In this document: positions 12,389 through 22,754 of the stretch, piece after piece
Layout: every line of letters begins with the position of its first letter
Numbering within the stretch: position 1 is the first letter of the stretch
Source: Chamaecyparis obtusa
Taxonomy: Eukaryota > Streptophyta > Pinopsida > Cupressales > Cupressaceae
DNA: 64,000 bases
Direction: 5' to 3'
Assembly (NCBI GenBank): GCA_027943335.1
Contig: BSBK01000881.1
Location: 682,001 to 746,000, forward strand
Notes under the pieces: generated by a model
The model's database searches: none
What the model was told of the DNA's origin: nothing
What the model saw: only the letters and a program-made list of their open reading frames with translations
Made by a program: the position numbers and the translations under genes

Positions 12389-12398
12389 CTATTTATAG
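12389..12398 (-). promoter_or_regulatory. internal TATA box for E1 second ORF
   Basis: The minus strand reads AACTATAAATAGAGGG, a near-ideal plant TATA box, 216 bp before the ATG at 12173. It is well inside the element, about 1.7 kb from the 5' LTR, so the second ORF could be transcribed separately from the LTR transcript. Confidence 0.6.
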
Positions 12399-12667
12399 TT
12401 TTTCCTTTAGGTTAGGACTTCCAATGGTTATAATATGCATTTAATGCTTCTTACCTAACTTTAATTTACTGTTAACTGAAATACAGTTTGCTTCACCGAA
12501 TACAACAAAATATCTCAAACACTTTACCGATCAACATATGAAATCATAATTTTACAATTCATATCCAAATGCATCTTAGTATGCTGATATGGATCTACTG
12601 CACTAATTCTAGGAATTGATTTAAGATAAGCTTTAAGTTATCAGCTCCTATACATACCTTTGACCGA

Positions 12668-14039
12668 TTAAGTGAATAAAGGTGCACCCGATCCTGAGGA
12701 TGTGGTGCCGTCACTAGTTCCTAGTTCTGTTCCATCATCTTGAGACTTTCTTCTCCAAGTCTTGTTCATTTTCTCTCTAATCTCATCAATGTTTACTTGA
12801 GTCTTTTCACTCAGTTTCTCCTTGGTAGAATCCTTATTTCAGTACATGCAGTCCTTAGCTAGGTGACTGACTCTATGACAATGGAAACAATCCATTTTAA
12901 TGTTTCTCTATGATTTCCTCTTGTTCATTCCATGCATCCTAAAACAACAATGTGACCAAATCTTCCGTATGCAATACAAGCAATCCTTGTATTATAAGCC
13001 CATGGTATAGTAGGTCCTTATCGGTTTTTGTCAACATTTTTTTTGGTTAGGGACCCCATTTCTCATTTCTTCTTTGTGATCTGTATTCTCAAGATTTATG
13101 ATCATATCTCTTTTAGTTGTTATATTAACCATCAAATCTTGGTTTTCTTGGAGTTTTCACAACTCTTGACCTACATTCAAATGCCTCATGTCCATACTTA
13201 TTGTAATTATAGAAATAGCCTTTAAACTTAGGAGTATTCAGTGGATTACTTCTCTTACTTCTACAAATGTTAGTTGTTTATCATGGTTTCCCATAATGAT
13301 AATATGTAGGCTTCTTAGACTTCAGTGGGGTAGCAGCTTTGTCTTGGTTGGTTTCTTGTTTGGAGGACCCACCCTTCTTGGTAGTACTGTTTGCATTGAA
13401 AGCAAGTCCAGAAGTTTCATTTGGTTGCCTTTGATTTCTCAATTGTTTATTCAGAATCTTGAAATATTTTTCTTTTCTTTTCACAACTTCATTAGCATCT
13501 CTCTTAGCTCTCAGATCATTCTTTAGATATTCATTTTCAGATCTCAGTTCTACAATCTCACTGACTTTCCTTGCAACATACTAATTTGCAATAACAAGTT
13601 GATCTATTAAGTTGTATTGAGTTTGTGTCAACCTCATTATTTCCTTGTCTTTCTCATATAGTCTTGTATTCATTTTTCTTCTATATTCTTCAACAGTTCT
13701 TTTGTCATCCTCAAATTTTCCTTTTTGTTCCATGATTTCACACATCCTTACTGACTGTGCTTCTTGTTCTCTTTTCAGTGTCTTCACCTGATCAACTAGG
13801 TTCTTGTTCTTTTCAGATAGTTCTGATATGATAGCATATGATTCATCATACATGCTTCCCTCTGATTGTTCTTCAAGTTCCTCAACTTGATCTTGAGTAT
13901 CTTTCAATTGATGTGCAAGTTCTTTCCTTTTGCTAATTAAATGTTTCAATTTTCTACTTAATTATTCAATTTTCTCATTGGCCATCTTCAGTTCCATTTC
14001 CATACTGTCAATTATTCTTTTGTACTTGTAGTTTTCCAT
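12668..14039 (-). pseudogene. E1 gag-like ORF: coiled coil plus zinc-knuckle array
   Basis: The start is the ATG at 14039 (MENYKYKRIIDSMEME), shortly after the primer site. The first third is a clear coiled coil (LAHQLKDTQDQVEELEEQ, LSEKNKNLVDQVKTLKREQ). After a Ser/Lys-rich linker come at least five CX2CX4HX4C-like knuckles in a row, at roughly 13280-13325, 13160-13205, 13085-13130, 12950-12990 and 12855-12900. Only the last is fully intact (CFHCHRVSHLAKDC); in the others Cys codons have become Tyr or stop codons. A frameshift lies near 12950. The likely role is RNA binding and packaging. Confidence 0.7.
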
Positions 14040-14089
14040 CTTCCTAGATCTTTCCTCTCAAGTGACTAAACTCCTTAATAAGAGACTGA

Positions 14090-14101
14090 GCTCTGATACC
14101 A
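14090..14101 (-). other. E1 primer binding site (iMet tRNA)
   Basis: TGGTATCAGAGC on the minus strand, two bases inside the 5' LTR, exactly as in E2, E3 and the TRIM. Confidence 0.95.
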
Positions 14102-14103
14102 GT

Positions 14104-15365
14104 TGTTGGATTAGGTGTGGAAAGGTAAGTACTGAGAGGGGAGGGGTGAATCAGTACTTAAAAACACTTTTAAACTTATTTGAACTTTCTTCTCAATCAT
14201 TTATTTATTCCTTAACATTTGCATGCATCACATGAAATAAATAAAACATTTAATAATCAACACATAACACAAATATTTGGTATCGTAGAAATCATTGTTA
14301 GAGGATAAAAACTACGGTGGGGATGACACCCACAAGACTTCACTACTATAGAATAAATTTTTCTTGGTTAGAGCTACAATTCTTAGCTATTTCTGATAGC
14401 TTAGCCTGTTAAGAGTATTAACCCAGTTAAGAGTCTAAAGACTACTAAGTCTACTCTGTTAAGAGATTTCACAATTCTAATCTAAGAATTGCACCTGGTT
14501 AAAGGATTTACAATTAAGATCTTCTAGGATCTGCTCGGTTAAGAGACTTTACAAAATCTAATTACTCTTCAATCAGTAACAACAAAATGTCTATCAAACT
14601 TGCATCAACAAATGCTATTCAGACTCTATGAGCTCAATGACTCATTACCTCATACTGTGTATCCTTAACACTATCAATTCAGTACTCGATAGCTCTCAGT
14701 CTCTAGTTGTTCTTCAATTCTTTGTTACTTGGTGACTTCACTACTTATTACCTTCTACTCTGATCTTCTTCATGCATGAAATCTCCAATTTCTCTTTTTA
14801 TAATTCTTAACCACCATTATACACATACAAATCCTCATACTTTGATCTTCTTATATACAATTTTTAAGGGGGTGCTAGAAGTTCTAGAATCTTCATTTCA
14901 AGTGGTGCTAGCATTGGTTATTCTTTCGATGTATATTTCATCTTTAATCCTCATTGGCTAATCTCACCTTGTAATCATGTGTAATCATTATATTTCAATC
15001 TCCAATGTTCTGTTCTAAGATCTCCTCGAGATTGGTAAACCATTTTCTGATTAGTGTCCAGATTCAATGTACTTAAATTCTTCTGGTGTCGGCCTGTTGT
15101 GCTTGGTAACATGTTTTCCTTAACTTGGTAACTATCTTCTCTTCTTGGTTTGGTGCTCAGTATAACTTGGTTCTCAGTGCTTGATTCTACCTCGCTCAAT
15201 GCTTGTGCTTGCTTCTTCTTTGCCGACATTCCCTATCTACTTACTCCTTTACCGACTAACTTTCTCTACCTTACCAATTTATCTTTTCTCATTACTGGAT
15301 GAATTTGACATACATTATGACTTCCTCATAACTAATGACAACAAAATTAACTCTTAGGAGTATCA
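14104..15365 (-). repeat. 5' LTR of E1
   Basis: 1262 bp, partner of 314-1576. It ends GAGTATCA on the right. A minus-strand TATA-like box (TATATAAG) is at 14850-14857. A perfect 9-bp stem (AAGTACTGA at 14127-14135, TCAGTACTT at 14151-14159) encloses a G-rich loop next to the primer site. Confidence 0.9.
14850..14857 (-). promoter_or_regulatory. TATA box of E1 5' LTR
   Basis: The minus strand reads TTGTATATAAGAAGATC. The copy in the other LTR is intact too (near 1050). Confidence 0.45.
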
Positions 15366-16313
15366 CTGCAGAGATAGTTGTGAATTCTAAGACAAAGATG
15401 TTTATGTTGGTGATGTGGTATTTCATGCTACTTTGTGATGTTTCTAAGTTGTGTCTTATTCATGTTGTTATATTGCATTGGGTTATGCGATCAGATTCAT
15501 TGATTTTCTTGTGGAGTATTGATAATTTTTAGTGTCCTTGGAATACTTGGTGAGATAACATGTTGCAAATATTTGTGGCATGATTTATGGATCGTAGAAT
15601 GTTTGTGGATGAAGATTTGGGTCCTAGCTATTTCTTTGCTGAGATGTCTTGGATCACATTACTATTTGCATTGTAATTGATTAAATATTTATAATTGAGG
15701 AGTTAAGGTTGATATCAACCTTGTTTATGTTTCCAAGGTTGATGAAATGTTTATAAAGATGTAATCATTTGTAAGTGTGAAAGGAGGGAAAATATAAAGT
15801 GTGCAAACATGATGTATCTATGGTTGTGAAGACGTATGAGTGGAATCTAATAAGGGATTAATTGTATTTCATTAGAGTTGTATTGGTATATCAGAGATTC
15901 TATCAGTTAGTTCAAAAATTAGTAGATTATTGTCCATAGTGGATTGTAGTCCATTTTGGGGTTGTAGCCCTTGTTGTATTTTCAAGTTTGTTTCCCTAAT
16001 TTGTATTTGAGTAGTGAGCTCTAGGAAGTGTGCTTGAATGCATGTGCATTCCCCTTTTGTACCTTTAATGGTGTTATTTTTCTAGTACATCATCTTGTAG
16101 GTTTGATCCCCACCGTGGTTTTCCCCTTAATCGAGTTTCCATGCAAAAATTTTGGTGTTATGTGTTCTTATGCTTGTGGTTTAGTTGTTTAATTTTTATC
16201 ATTCTGATCCAATGTTTTATGGTTAAGTTGTGGGTGAATTTTTAAATTAATTGACACAATTGATTCACCCCCCCCCCCCCCCCCCCCCTCAGTTATTTTG
16301 CCTTGTTTCTAAC
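15366..16313 (+). repeat. plus-oriented LTR remnant (solo or 3' LTR)
   Basis: The right end is clear. 'gattcac' plus a 22-base C run (16267-16288) and 'tcagttattttg...tctaaca' is the reverse complement of the LTR edge seen in E2 and E3. Upstream are LTR-like phrases such as 'gatccccaccgtggttttcccc'. No primer site follows, so it is a solo or 3' LTR. The left boundary is not defined because E1 inserted there. No gene is visible in it. Confidence 0.55.
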
Positions 16314-17153
16314 ACATATTCAAATCAAATCTACCTCAGGATGTTCCACTGCACAAAAAATTGACATATTCCTTGAAGGATGTGGGTCTTGTAGGTCCAT
16401 TGGTCGACATGACCACAGACCAAAAATGTGTTGCAATTTCATGAGTTCTTGAGTTTTTTCTTCTTTCTAACCTTTATAAACTTTATAGTGTTGACACATG
16501 TCACTTTCTACTATGAGTGCACATTGAAAGTTGAATCATTTGAAGGAAAAGAGGCTCATGGGCTTGGTAGAAACTATGCCATTTTGATATCTAGCTACCC
16601 CAAATTTGTGGAGTCAACTTTTCATTCGTTGCTCATAATTCAGAATAGAATACATCATTGGAAAGGTGTTCAAGATATTTATCTTTAGTCCCTTAGCATC
16701 ATGGCATTGACATATCATGCTAAGGAATGGATGACAATTTCAACCCTAAATTTTTCTCTCAAGGCCTTAAAAAATGCACTTTTTGGAAACATAAAAAAAT
16801 GCTATTTTTTTTTTCAATTTTTCTCATCTCTGCTCAATCTGTCACTTTTGCACTACCTCTATTTTCCTTTAGGATGCTCTAGATGAAGGCTCTGATAGAC
16901 AACATCTACCATTAACATTAAATGGACTAAAAATTTATTTAACTATGTGTGATTAGGAATAAATAAATTACATAATTTATTTATTTTAAGAAGACTTAGT
17001 TGACATCGTGGAAATGGAATAATTAAATAAAACAACTATTTTATTCAATTATAGACGACATAGCTAGTGAATTAAATAATTAAAATAATTATTTAAATGT
17101 GATGACAAGACTAAAAAATATTATTTTAATTAAATAATAAGAATTATTCAATT
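16314..17153. other. AT-rich stretch without recognisable genes
   Basis: Short ORFs at 16428 and 16701 have no recognisable domains, biased composition and no supporting signals. The second half becomes very AT-rich. I see nothing else here. Confidence 0.5.
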
Positions 17154-17303
17154 AAAATTATGGAAAAGACATTAATTAGATAATATAAAACATTGTAATT
17201 CTTAAAATTATGGGAAAGACATTAATTAGATAATAAAATGATTTATAATTCTTAAAATTATGGAAAAGACATTAATTAGATAATAAAATCATTTAATTAA
17301 TAT
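17154..17303. repeat. 50-bp tandem repeat, 3 copies
   Basis: Three head-to-tail copies starting at 17154, 17204 and 17254, each beginning aaaattatgg(a/g)aaagacattaa. The first two are full 50-bp units and the third diverges at its end. Confidence 0.85.
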
Positions 17304-17573
17304 TAAGAGGAATTATTAGATGAAATTAGACAAGAATTGAAAGAATAAGAAAGTGGACGTTAAATAATTAATTAAAATCATTCAATTATTGAGTTTGGAG
17401 GGAAATGGAAATTTTTACATTTAATTAGGAGAATGAAATAAATTAATTAAATAATTAAGATTATTTAATTAATTAAGATGGAAATCAGTGTTATCATTGT
17501 GCACAAGCGATGGGACAATTTCAGGTGTCTACACATATGTCCTCCTTGTATATTTTGTAGCCTTTTGTTTGTT

Positions 17574-17795
17574 GATCCCTAAGAAGACAATGCTTTCCTT
17601 AGGATTGATCTTGTTTTTGATCCCTAAGGGGACAATGATTTCCTTAGGAATAATAATATTTTTCATCCTGATAATGCTTTCCTTAGGACTGATTGCATTT
17701 ATTGATAGCTAAGGAGACAATTCACTCCTTAGTACTGATCACCTTTTTGGATCGCTATAGAGACAATGATTTTTGTAGGACTGGTCCCCTAATCC
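17574..17795. repeat. about 45-bp tandem repeat, 5 copies
   Basis: Copies start at 17574, 17619, 17664, 17704 and 17750 and follow the pattern 'gatcc/gctaag-gagacaatg-(ctttccttagga)-ctgat'. The open frame at 17488-17712 comes from this periodicity and is not called a gene. Confidence 0.8.
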
Positions 17796-17897
17796 ACCCT
17801 TGAGCATAATTTTTTTCAAGCCTCCCCTGAGTGCAAAGTTTTTCAAGCCACCCTATGCACATACTTTTTAAGGTAAAATTGACTAGAACGATGTAAC

Positions 17898-18034
17898 TAC
17901 TACAAGTAGCGGTTGTCGTTGCACCAAAAGATTGACCTGTTGATGCCCGATACAACCACTAGAATTATATAAGACACATGAGGTGGTTAAGCCATGTCAT
18001 GAACCTTGTGAGGGATGCTGGCCCACTGCCAACA
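17898..18034 (-). repeat. TRIM 3' LTR
   Basis: 137 bp, from TACTACAAG to GCCAACA. The expected initial TG has mutated to TA. A TATA-like string (CTTATATAATTC on the minus strand, near 17962-17972) is present. Confidence 0.85.
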
Positions 18035-18045
18035 ATCCCCCTCCA
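18035..18045 (-). other. TRIM polypurine tract
   Basis: The minus strand reads GGAGGGGGAT directly against the 3' LTR. Confidence 0.65.
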
Positions 18046-18068
18046 ATAGTCACTCACCATGACCTCCA

Positions 18069-19562
18069 TGTTAGAATAACTGAGAGGGGGGGGGGGGTGA
18101 ATCAGTTATCCAGTGTCCCAAAACAAAATGTATAATTCAAAATAATTTCTTCAATTTCTGCTCATCGGTAAGCAATAATAACTCTCACTGTTTGTGCTTT
18201 TACCAATTACCAGACTAATACTTATAACAGTTTAGTGATCAAATCTAACATGTAACATGCAAAGTATGATAACACACAAATATCACAATCAACACATAAC
18301 ATAAGAGATTTAACGTGGAAACCCTATAAAGGGAAAAACCACCTGGGACCAGCAACCCAAAATTGTTCACTCTTTTGAAGTGAGGTCGGTTAAGACCCAA
18401 CCCTATTAAAGGTTACAAACACACTGTCAGGTGTGACCTTGTTAGAGGATTTTAGACTAGAAGTTATCGTCCAACCAGCATTCACTATGGGGTTGACAGG
18501 ATAACAATGTTCATTCTATGAATGATACATCATAAGACTTTCAGAGTCCACTGGGTTAAGAGATTTAGACTGTATACAATGGTTAAATATGTAACAGTAA
18601 AATGACCAACCTTAATACAACTTCAATTGCAGATTACAGATCAATATTTAGTCCATACAAATCCTTCTGATCAATATTTCACTTCAGATTCAATACTATA
18701 TCAACTTACTGTCCGTCGGTAATTACTCTTTGTAGCTTGGTAACTATTCTGCAGCTCGGTTCTTACTAACCAGTATGATCAGGATGCATGAAAGCTTCTT
18801 CACACGAAATTCTTGCAGCTTCTTCTTCTTTCCGTCTCTCTTCATAAATAAATTCTGTTCTCTTATATAGATGAGTAAATCATTTTCTTCTCCACCATCA
18901 TATTTTTCTGCTTAATCACATTCATAGGTTTTGCCACTTAAAACTTTCTCAGTACTTATGTCAATAATACATTTCAATTTGCTTCATTAGATCTTCCTTG
19001 AATTTTGTCAGCCGTTGATCTGTGTAACAAACATTATCTGTTACCTTGATGTTATACTCTTGCCAGCTCATCAATCTTATCGGCTAAACTAATCATTTAA
19101 TTCATTTTGTCTTCCTTGGTTAACAAAGAATGTGTCGGTGAACACTGCTCAGTTAATACTGTGGTCGATATACACTACACTCCGTTGGTGTATACTAGAA
19201 ATGCTTCGTTTACCGACAACACTACTTTGTGTCTTTCATCTCTATACTTCATTATAGATGAATGCAACATAATAAAGTCAATATCATCAAGTCATAGACT
19301 CATCAAAAAGTTACTCAATGTGTTCCTTATCCTCATCTATCTTGTACATCTTTCCAAATGTAAATTTCTTTGTTCTTCATCTCTTTCACTTTTCTTTAGA
19401 TGTCTCGGTATAGTAACTTACAAGATAAGTGCTGTCAAACTAGTTGACATCAATGACAACATAATAATGATTTAATCATATTTCATATCTAATCAGCAAC
19501 TTCTCAGTGATCTTGCAATCACAGATCCTTCAATCAGATTCCAAATCAGTTGTAGTCCAACA
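18069..19562 (-). repeat. 3' LTR of E3
   Basis: 1494 bp, starting TGTTAGAATAAC and ending GTCCAACA. It has a perfect 8-bp stem (ATAACTGA 18076-18083, TCAGTTAT 18102-18109) around a G run. The ORF at 19107-19475 is duplicated at 25387-25701 and reflects LTR identity. Confidence 0.92.
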
Positions 19563-19576
19563 ATCTCTCCCTTTGG
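19563..19576 (-). other. E3 polypurine tract
   Basis: The minus strand reads CCAAAGGGAGAGAT adjoining the 3' LTR. Confidence 0.65.
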
Positions 19577-20048
19577 CATTGATGGTAACTCAAGTAATAT
19601 GAAATGTACCATACACATACCAAATATACATTCTACAACTTGTGAACAAATGCTATAAGTCAAATAGACTTAATATGTTTAATCACTATGTTACTTATCC
19701 AGCATTAAGTAATACAACTTTACCTTTATGTAGTTGTAATCTTTTCAAACCTTTCAACCTCTCTCATATTGTTCATCTCTCCCTTTCATTGTTTTACATT
19801 CCTTTCATATTGTTCATCTCTCCCTTTGACAACAATGCCAAAGAAACAAATAAACAATCAGCTCTATAGTAGCCAAGTAACTCTCTGTGGTGTCCAGTAC
19901 TTCCTCTATATCTCTGTATACATATATCTCATTGGTTCAAGTGCTTAAACTTAATCACAATCTTGAACATGATTCAAAGTGTGAACTATGTTGCATCAAC
20001 ATGAATGATCTTCTGATAAAAGTAGGCTGATGCAACATCCAGATCACC

Positions 20049-21728
20049 TTAGTGATCGATAGACAGGGGACGGACCCCAAGTCTAGTCCTCAAGTATTCA
20101 AATGTGTCCTTCGGTAGAGCCTTTGTAAAAATATCAGCAAGTTGTTCTTTAGATGTAACAAATTCTAGCTTTACTTGCTTCTCTTGCACTTGTTCTCTTA
20201 AGTAATGATACTTAATAGATATATGCTTTGTCTTAGAGTGCATCACAGGATTCTTTGAAATATTAATAGCACTAGTGTTGTCACAATATATAATCACCGG
20301 GTTAGTGATTACCTCATTCATTCCTTCCAACACTTGTTTGATATATGCAATGTTTGAACAGGTAGTAGCAGCAGCAACATACTCTGCTTTAGCTATAGAC
20401 TGAGAAATACAAGCTTTCTTTTTACTTGTCCAGGTTACAAGACTTTCACCAAAGAAAAATGCTCCTCCGGTGGTGCTTTTTCTATCATCCACATTTCTAG
20501 CCCAATCAGCATCGGTGTAAACTTTCAATTCAAACTTCCCTTCCTTAGGATACCATAATCCATAATTCTCTATTTTCTTCAAGTATCTTAAGATACTTTT
20601 TGTAGCTATCATGTGTGATTCTCTAGGATTAGCATAAAATCTTGCAACAATTCTCACAGCATGTGCTATATCTGGCCTACTGTGAACTATGTACATTAGC
20701 TTACCAATCATGGATCAGTAAAGTGTCTGATTTACCTCAGTAGTTTCATCCTCCTTTGTCAATTTGCATCCAGTAGCCATTGGTGTTCCCACAGGTTTAG
20801 CATCTTCCATGCCAAATGTCTTTAGTACTTCCTTTATGTATTTAGATTGTGTGATGAATATGCCATCACTCTGCTGAATCACTTGTAGTCCAAGAAAGAA
20901 TTTAATCTCTCCAAACATAGACATTTCAAATTACTTTTGCATTTCATCAAAAAATGCCTTACAGACAAGATCTAAGCCACCAAAAATGATATCATCAACA
21001 AATATTTCAGCAATGATAATATTATCATCAGTTTCACCTTTCACATATAGATTGTTGTTTTCACTTGTTCGAACAAATCCAATACTTAATAAATAAGTAT
21101 GCAGTCTTTCATACCATGCTCTTGGTGCTTGCTTTAGACCATATAAAGCCTTATGTAATCTACATACCATGTCTTTATTATCGGGATCAACAAATCTTTT
21201 AGGTTGTTCAATGTAGACCTCTTCTTCAAGTATACCATTCAAAAATGCTGACTTCACATCCATTTGATAGACTTTGAATTTTTTATGTGCAGCATATGCA
21301 AGTAACATTCTAACTCCTTCTAATCTAGCAATAGGTGCAAATGTTTCACCATAGTCAATGCCTTCTTCCTGTGCATATCCCTTGCATACTAATCTAGCTT
21401 TATTTCTTGTGACTTCACCATTTTCATTCAATTTATTCCTATATATCCACTTAGTACCGATAACATTTTTATCTTTTGGTCGGGGTACTAAGGACCAAGT
21501 TTTGTTCTTTTCTATTTGTTCTATTTCCTCTTTCATTGCATTAACCCATTCTTCATTCTCTAATGCAACTTTCACAGTTTTAGGTTCAAATTCACAAATT
21601 AGACATGTACCTTGTCTGGTTTTGCTTCTGGTTTGCATTCCAGCATGTCTGTCTCCAATGATTTGTGTTTCAGGATGATGTCTTCTAACAAAACTAGCCA
21701 AGACTTGATTTCTCCTTTCTTGTTCATC
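20049..21728 (-). pseudogene. E3 Copia reverse transcriptase and RNase H
   Basis: The C-terminal third of the polyprotein in the same frame as gag, broken by stops at 20931 and 20715. Reverse transcriptase markers are [53 protein letters not shown] and FVDDIIFGG. RNase H markers are VYTDADWARNVDDRKSTTGG (Asp), SIAKAEYVAAATTCSN (Glu) and IIYCDNTSAINISKN (Asp). It ends ADIFTKALPKDTFEYLR. All catalytic residues of both enzymes are visible, so only nonsense mutations disable it. Confidence 0.92.
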
Positions 21729-22754
21729 CTACTCAGGGTCATTTCCTTGCTCGGTAGCTTCTTCATGTTCATCAGTTTGAGGTGCCTGTTGTACTGCATT
21801 ATTTCCCTGCTGATTGGTTGTTACAACTTGCGGTGTCGGTAGATACTCTGGATGTTCAATGTAAGTGAATCTACCATAATCTTCTGGTTCCTTTGTACTT
21901 TCCTTTATGTACTTGTCATCAAACTCATCAACATGAACATTAGTACTTTCAACAATTTTATTTGTAGCCTTATTCAAACATTTGTATGCTTTACTTGTAG
22001 TGGAATATCCCAAAAATATTCCTTCATCTCCTTTAGAATCAAACTTCCCATTTCTTTCATCTTTCAAGATAAAACATTTACTTCCAAAAATTCTGAAATA
22101 ACTTATAGTAGGCTTACGTCCAAACCATAGTTCATAAGGTGTTCGATTGGAGTCCTTCTTCAATTGTACTTGATTAAGGAAATATACAGTTGTGCTAACA
22201 ACTTCCCTCCAATATGTCTGAGCAAGATTCTTCTGTATCATCAATGTTCTAGCACAGTCAATTATAGACCTATTCCTTCTTTCAACAATGCCATTTTGCT
22301 GAGGTGTTTTTGGTGTAGATACCTACCTCTTGATTCCATGCTCATTACAAAAGTTAGTAAATTCATCAGAGATAAATTCACCTCCTCTATCAGATCTTAA
22401 ACATTTTATTTCCTTTCCAGTTTCTTTCTCTACCTTAGCTGTATACCACTTAAACATTTTGAAAGCTTCAAATTTCTCTTTCAAGAACATAATAGTCACC
22501 AGTCTAGTGTAATCATCAATAAAAAGAATAAAATATCTATCACCATAATAACTCTGAGTTCTCATAGGACCACACAGATTGGTATGAACCAACTCAAGTA
22601 TCTTCTTTGTTGAATAGTCTTTGCTTTTAAAAATAGACTTAGTCATCTTACCTCTTTGACATTCGTGGCACATAGCATGATCAAGTTTTGTTAAGTTAGG
22701 CAGTCCTCTAACTCTTTTCTTTCTACTAATCTTGATCATGTTGTTAAAGTTCAC
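21729..22754 (-). pseudogene. E3 Copia integrase
   Basis: It contains the pre-integrase zinc ligands (CHVNFNNM and AMCHECQRGKM) and the integrase core with LFIDDYTRL (Asp), LRSDRGGEF (Asp) and PQQNGIVERRNRS (Glu). TPYELWFGRKPTISYFRIFG follows. One stop lies at 22323-22325 and one at the 3' edge (21729). The frame is shared with gag upstream and reverse transcriptase downstream. Confidence 0.92.

Larger units (their letters stand above)
314..15365 (-). mobile_element. E1: large non-autonomous LTR retroelement carrying two ORFs, no pol
   Basis: A minus-strand element is bounded by two 1.26 kb direct repeats (314-1576 and 14104-15365) that start TGTTGG and end CA. An initiator-Met primer site lies inside the right LTR and a polypurine tract beside the left one. 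Once nested E2 is removed the internal region is about 5.6 kb. It holds a gag-like ORF and then a second long ORF with its own TATA box. No integrase, reverse transcriptase or RNase H of its own is seen. The shared flank 'tgcagag' (307-313, 15367-15373) is a target duplication only if one extra base is allowed on the right. The closest class is LARD or TR-GAG-like elements. Confidence 0.85.

Noticed and set aside
17154..17303. CRISPR-like array
   Set aside because: The units are contiguous with no unique spacers, in plant DNA. It is a simple tandem repeat.
17488..17712. Hydrophobic 74-codon ORF
   Set aside because: It is created by a 45-bp tandem array. The unit length is a multiple of three, which keeps frames open.
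19107..19475. ORF repeated at 25387-25701
   Set aside because: It is the same position in both E3 LTRs, on the strand opposite the element. Not a gene.
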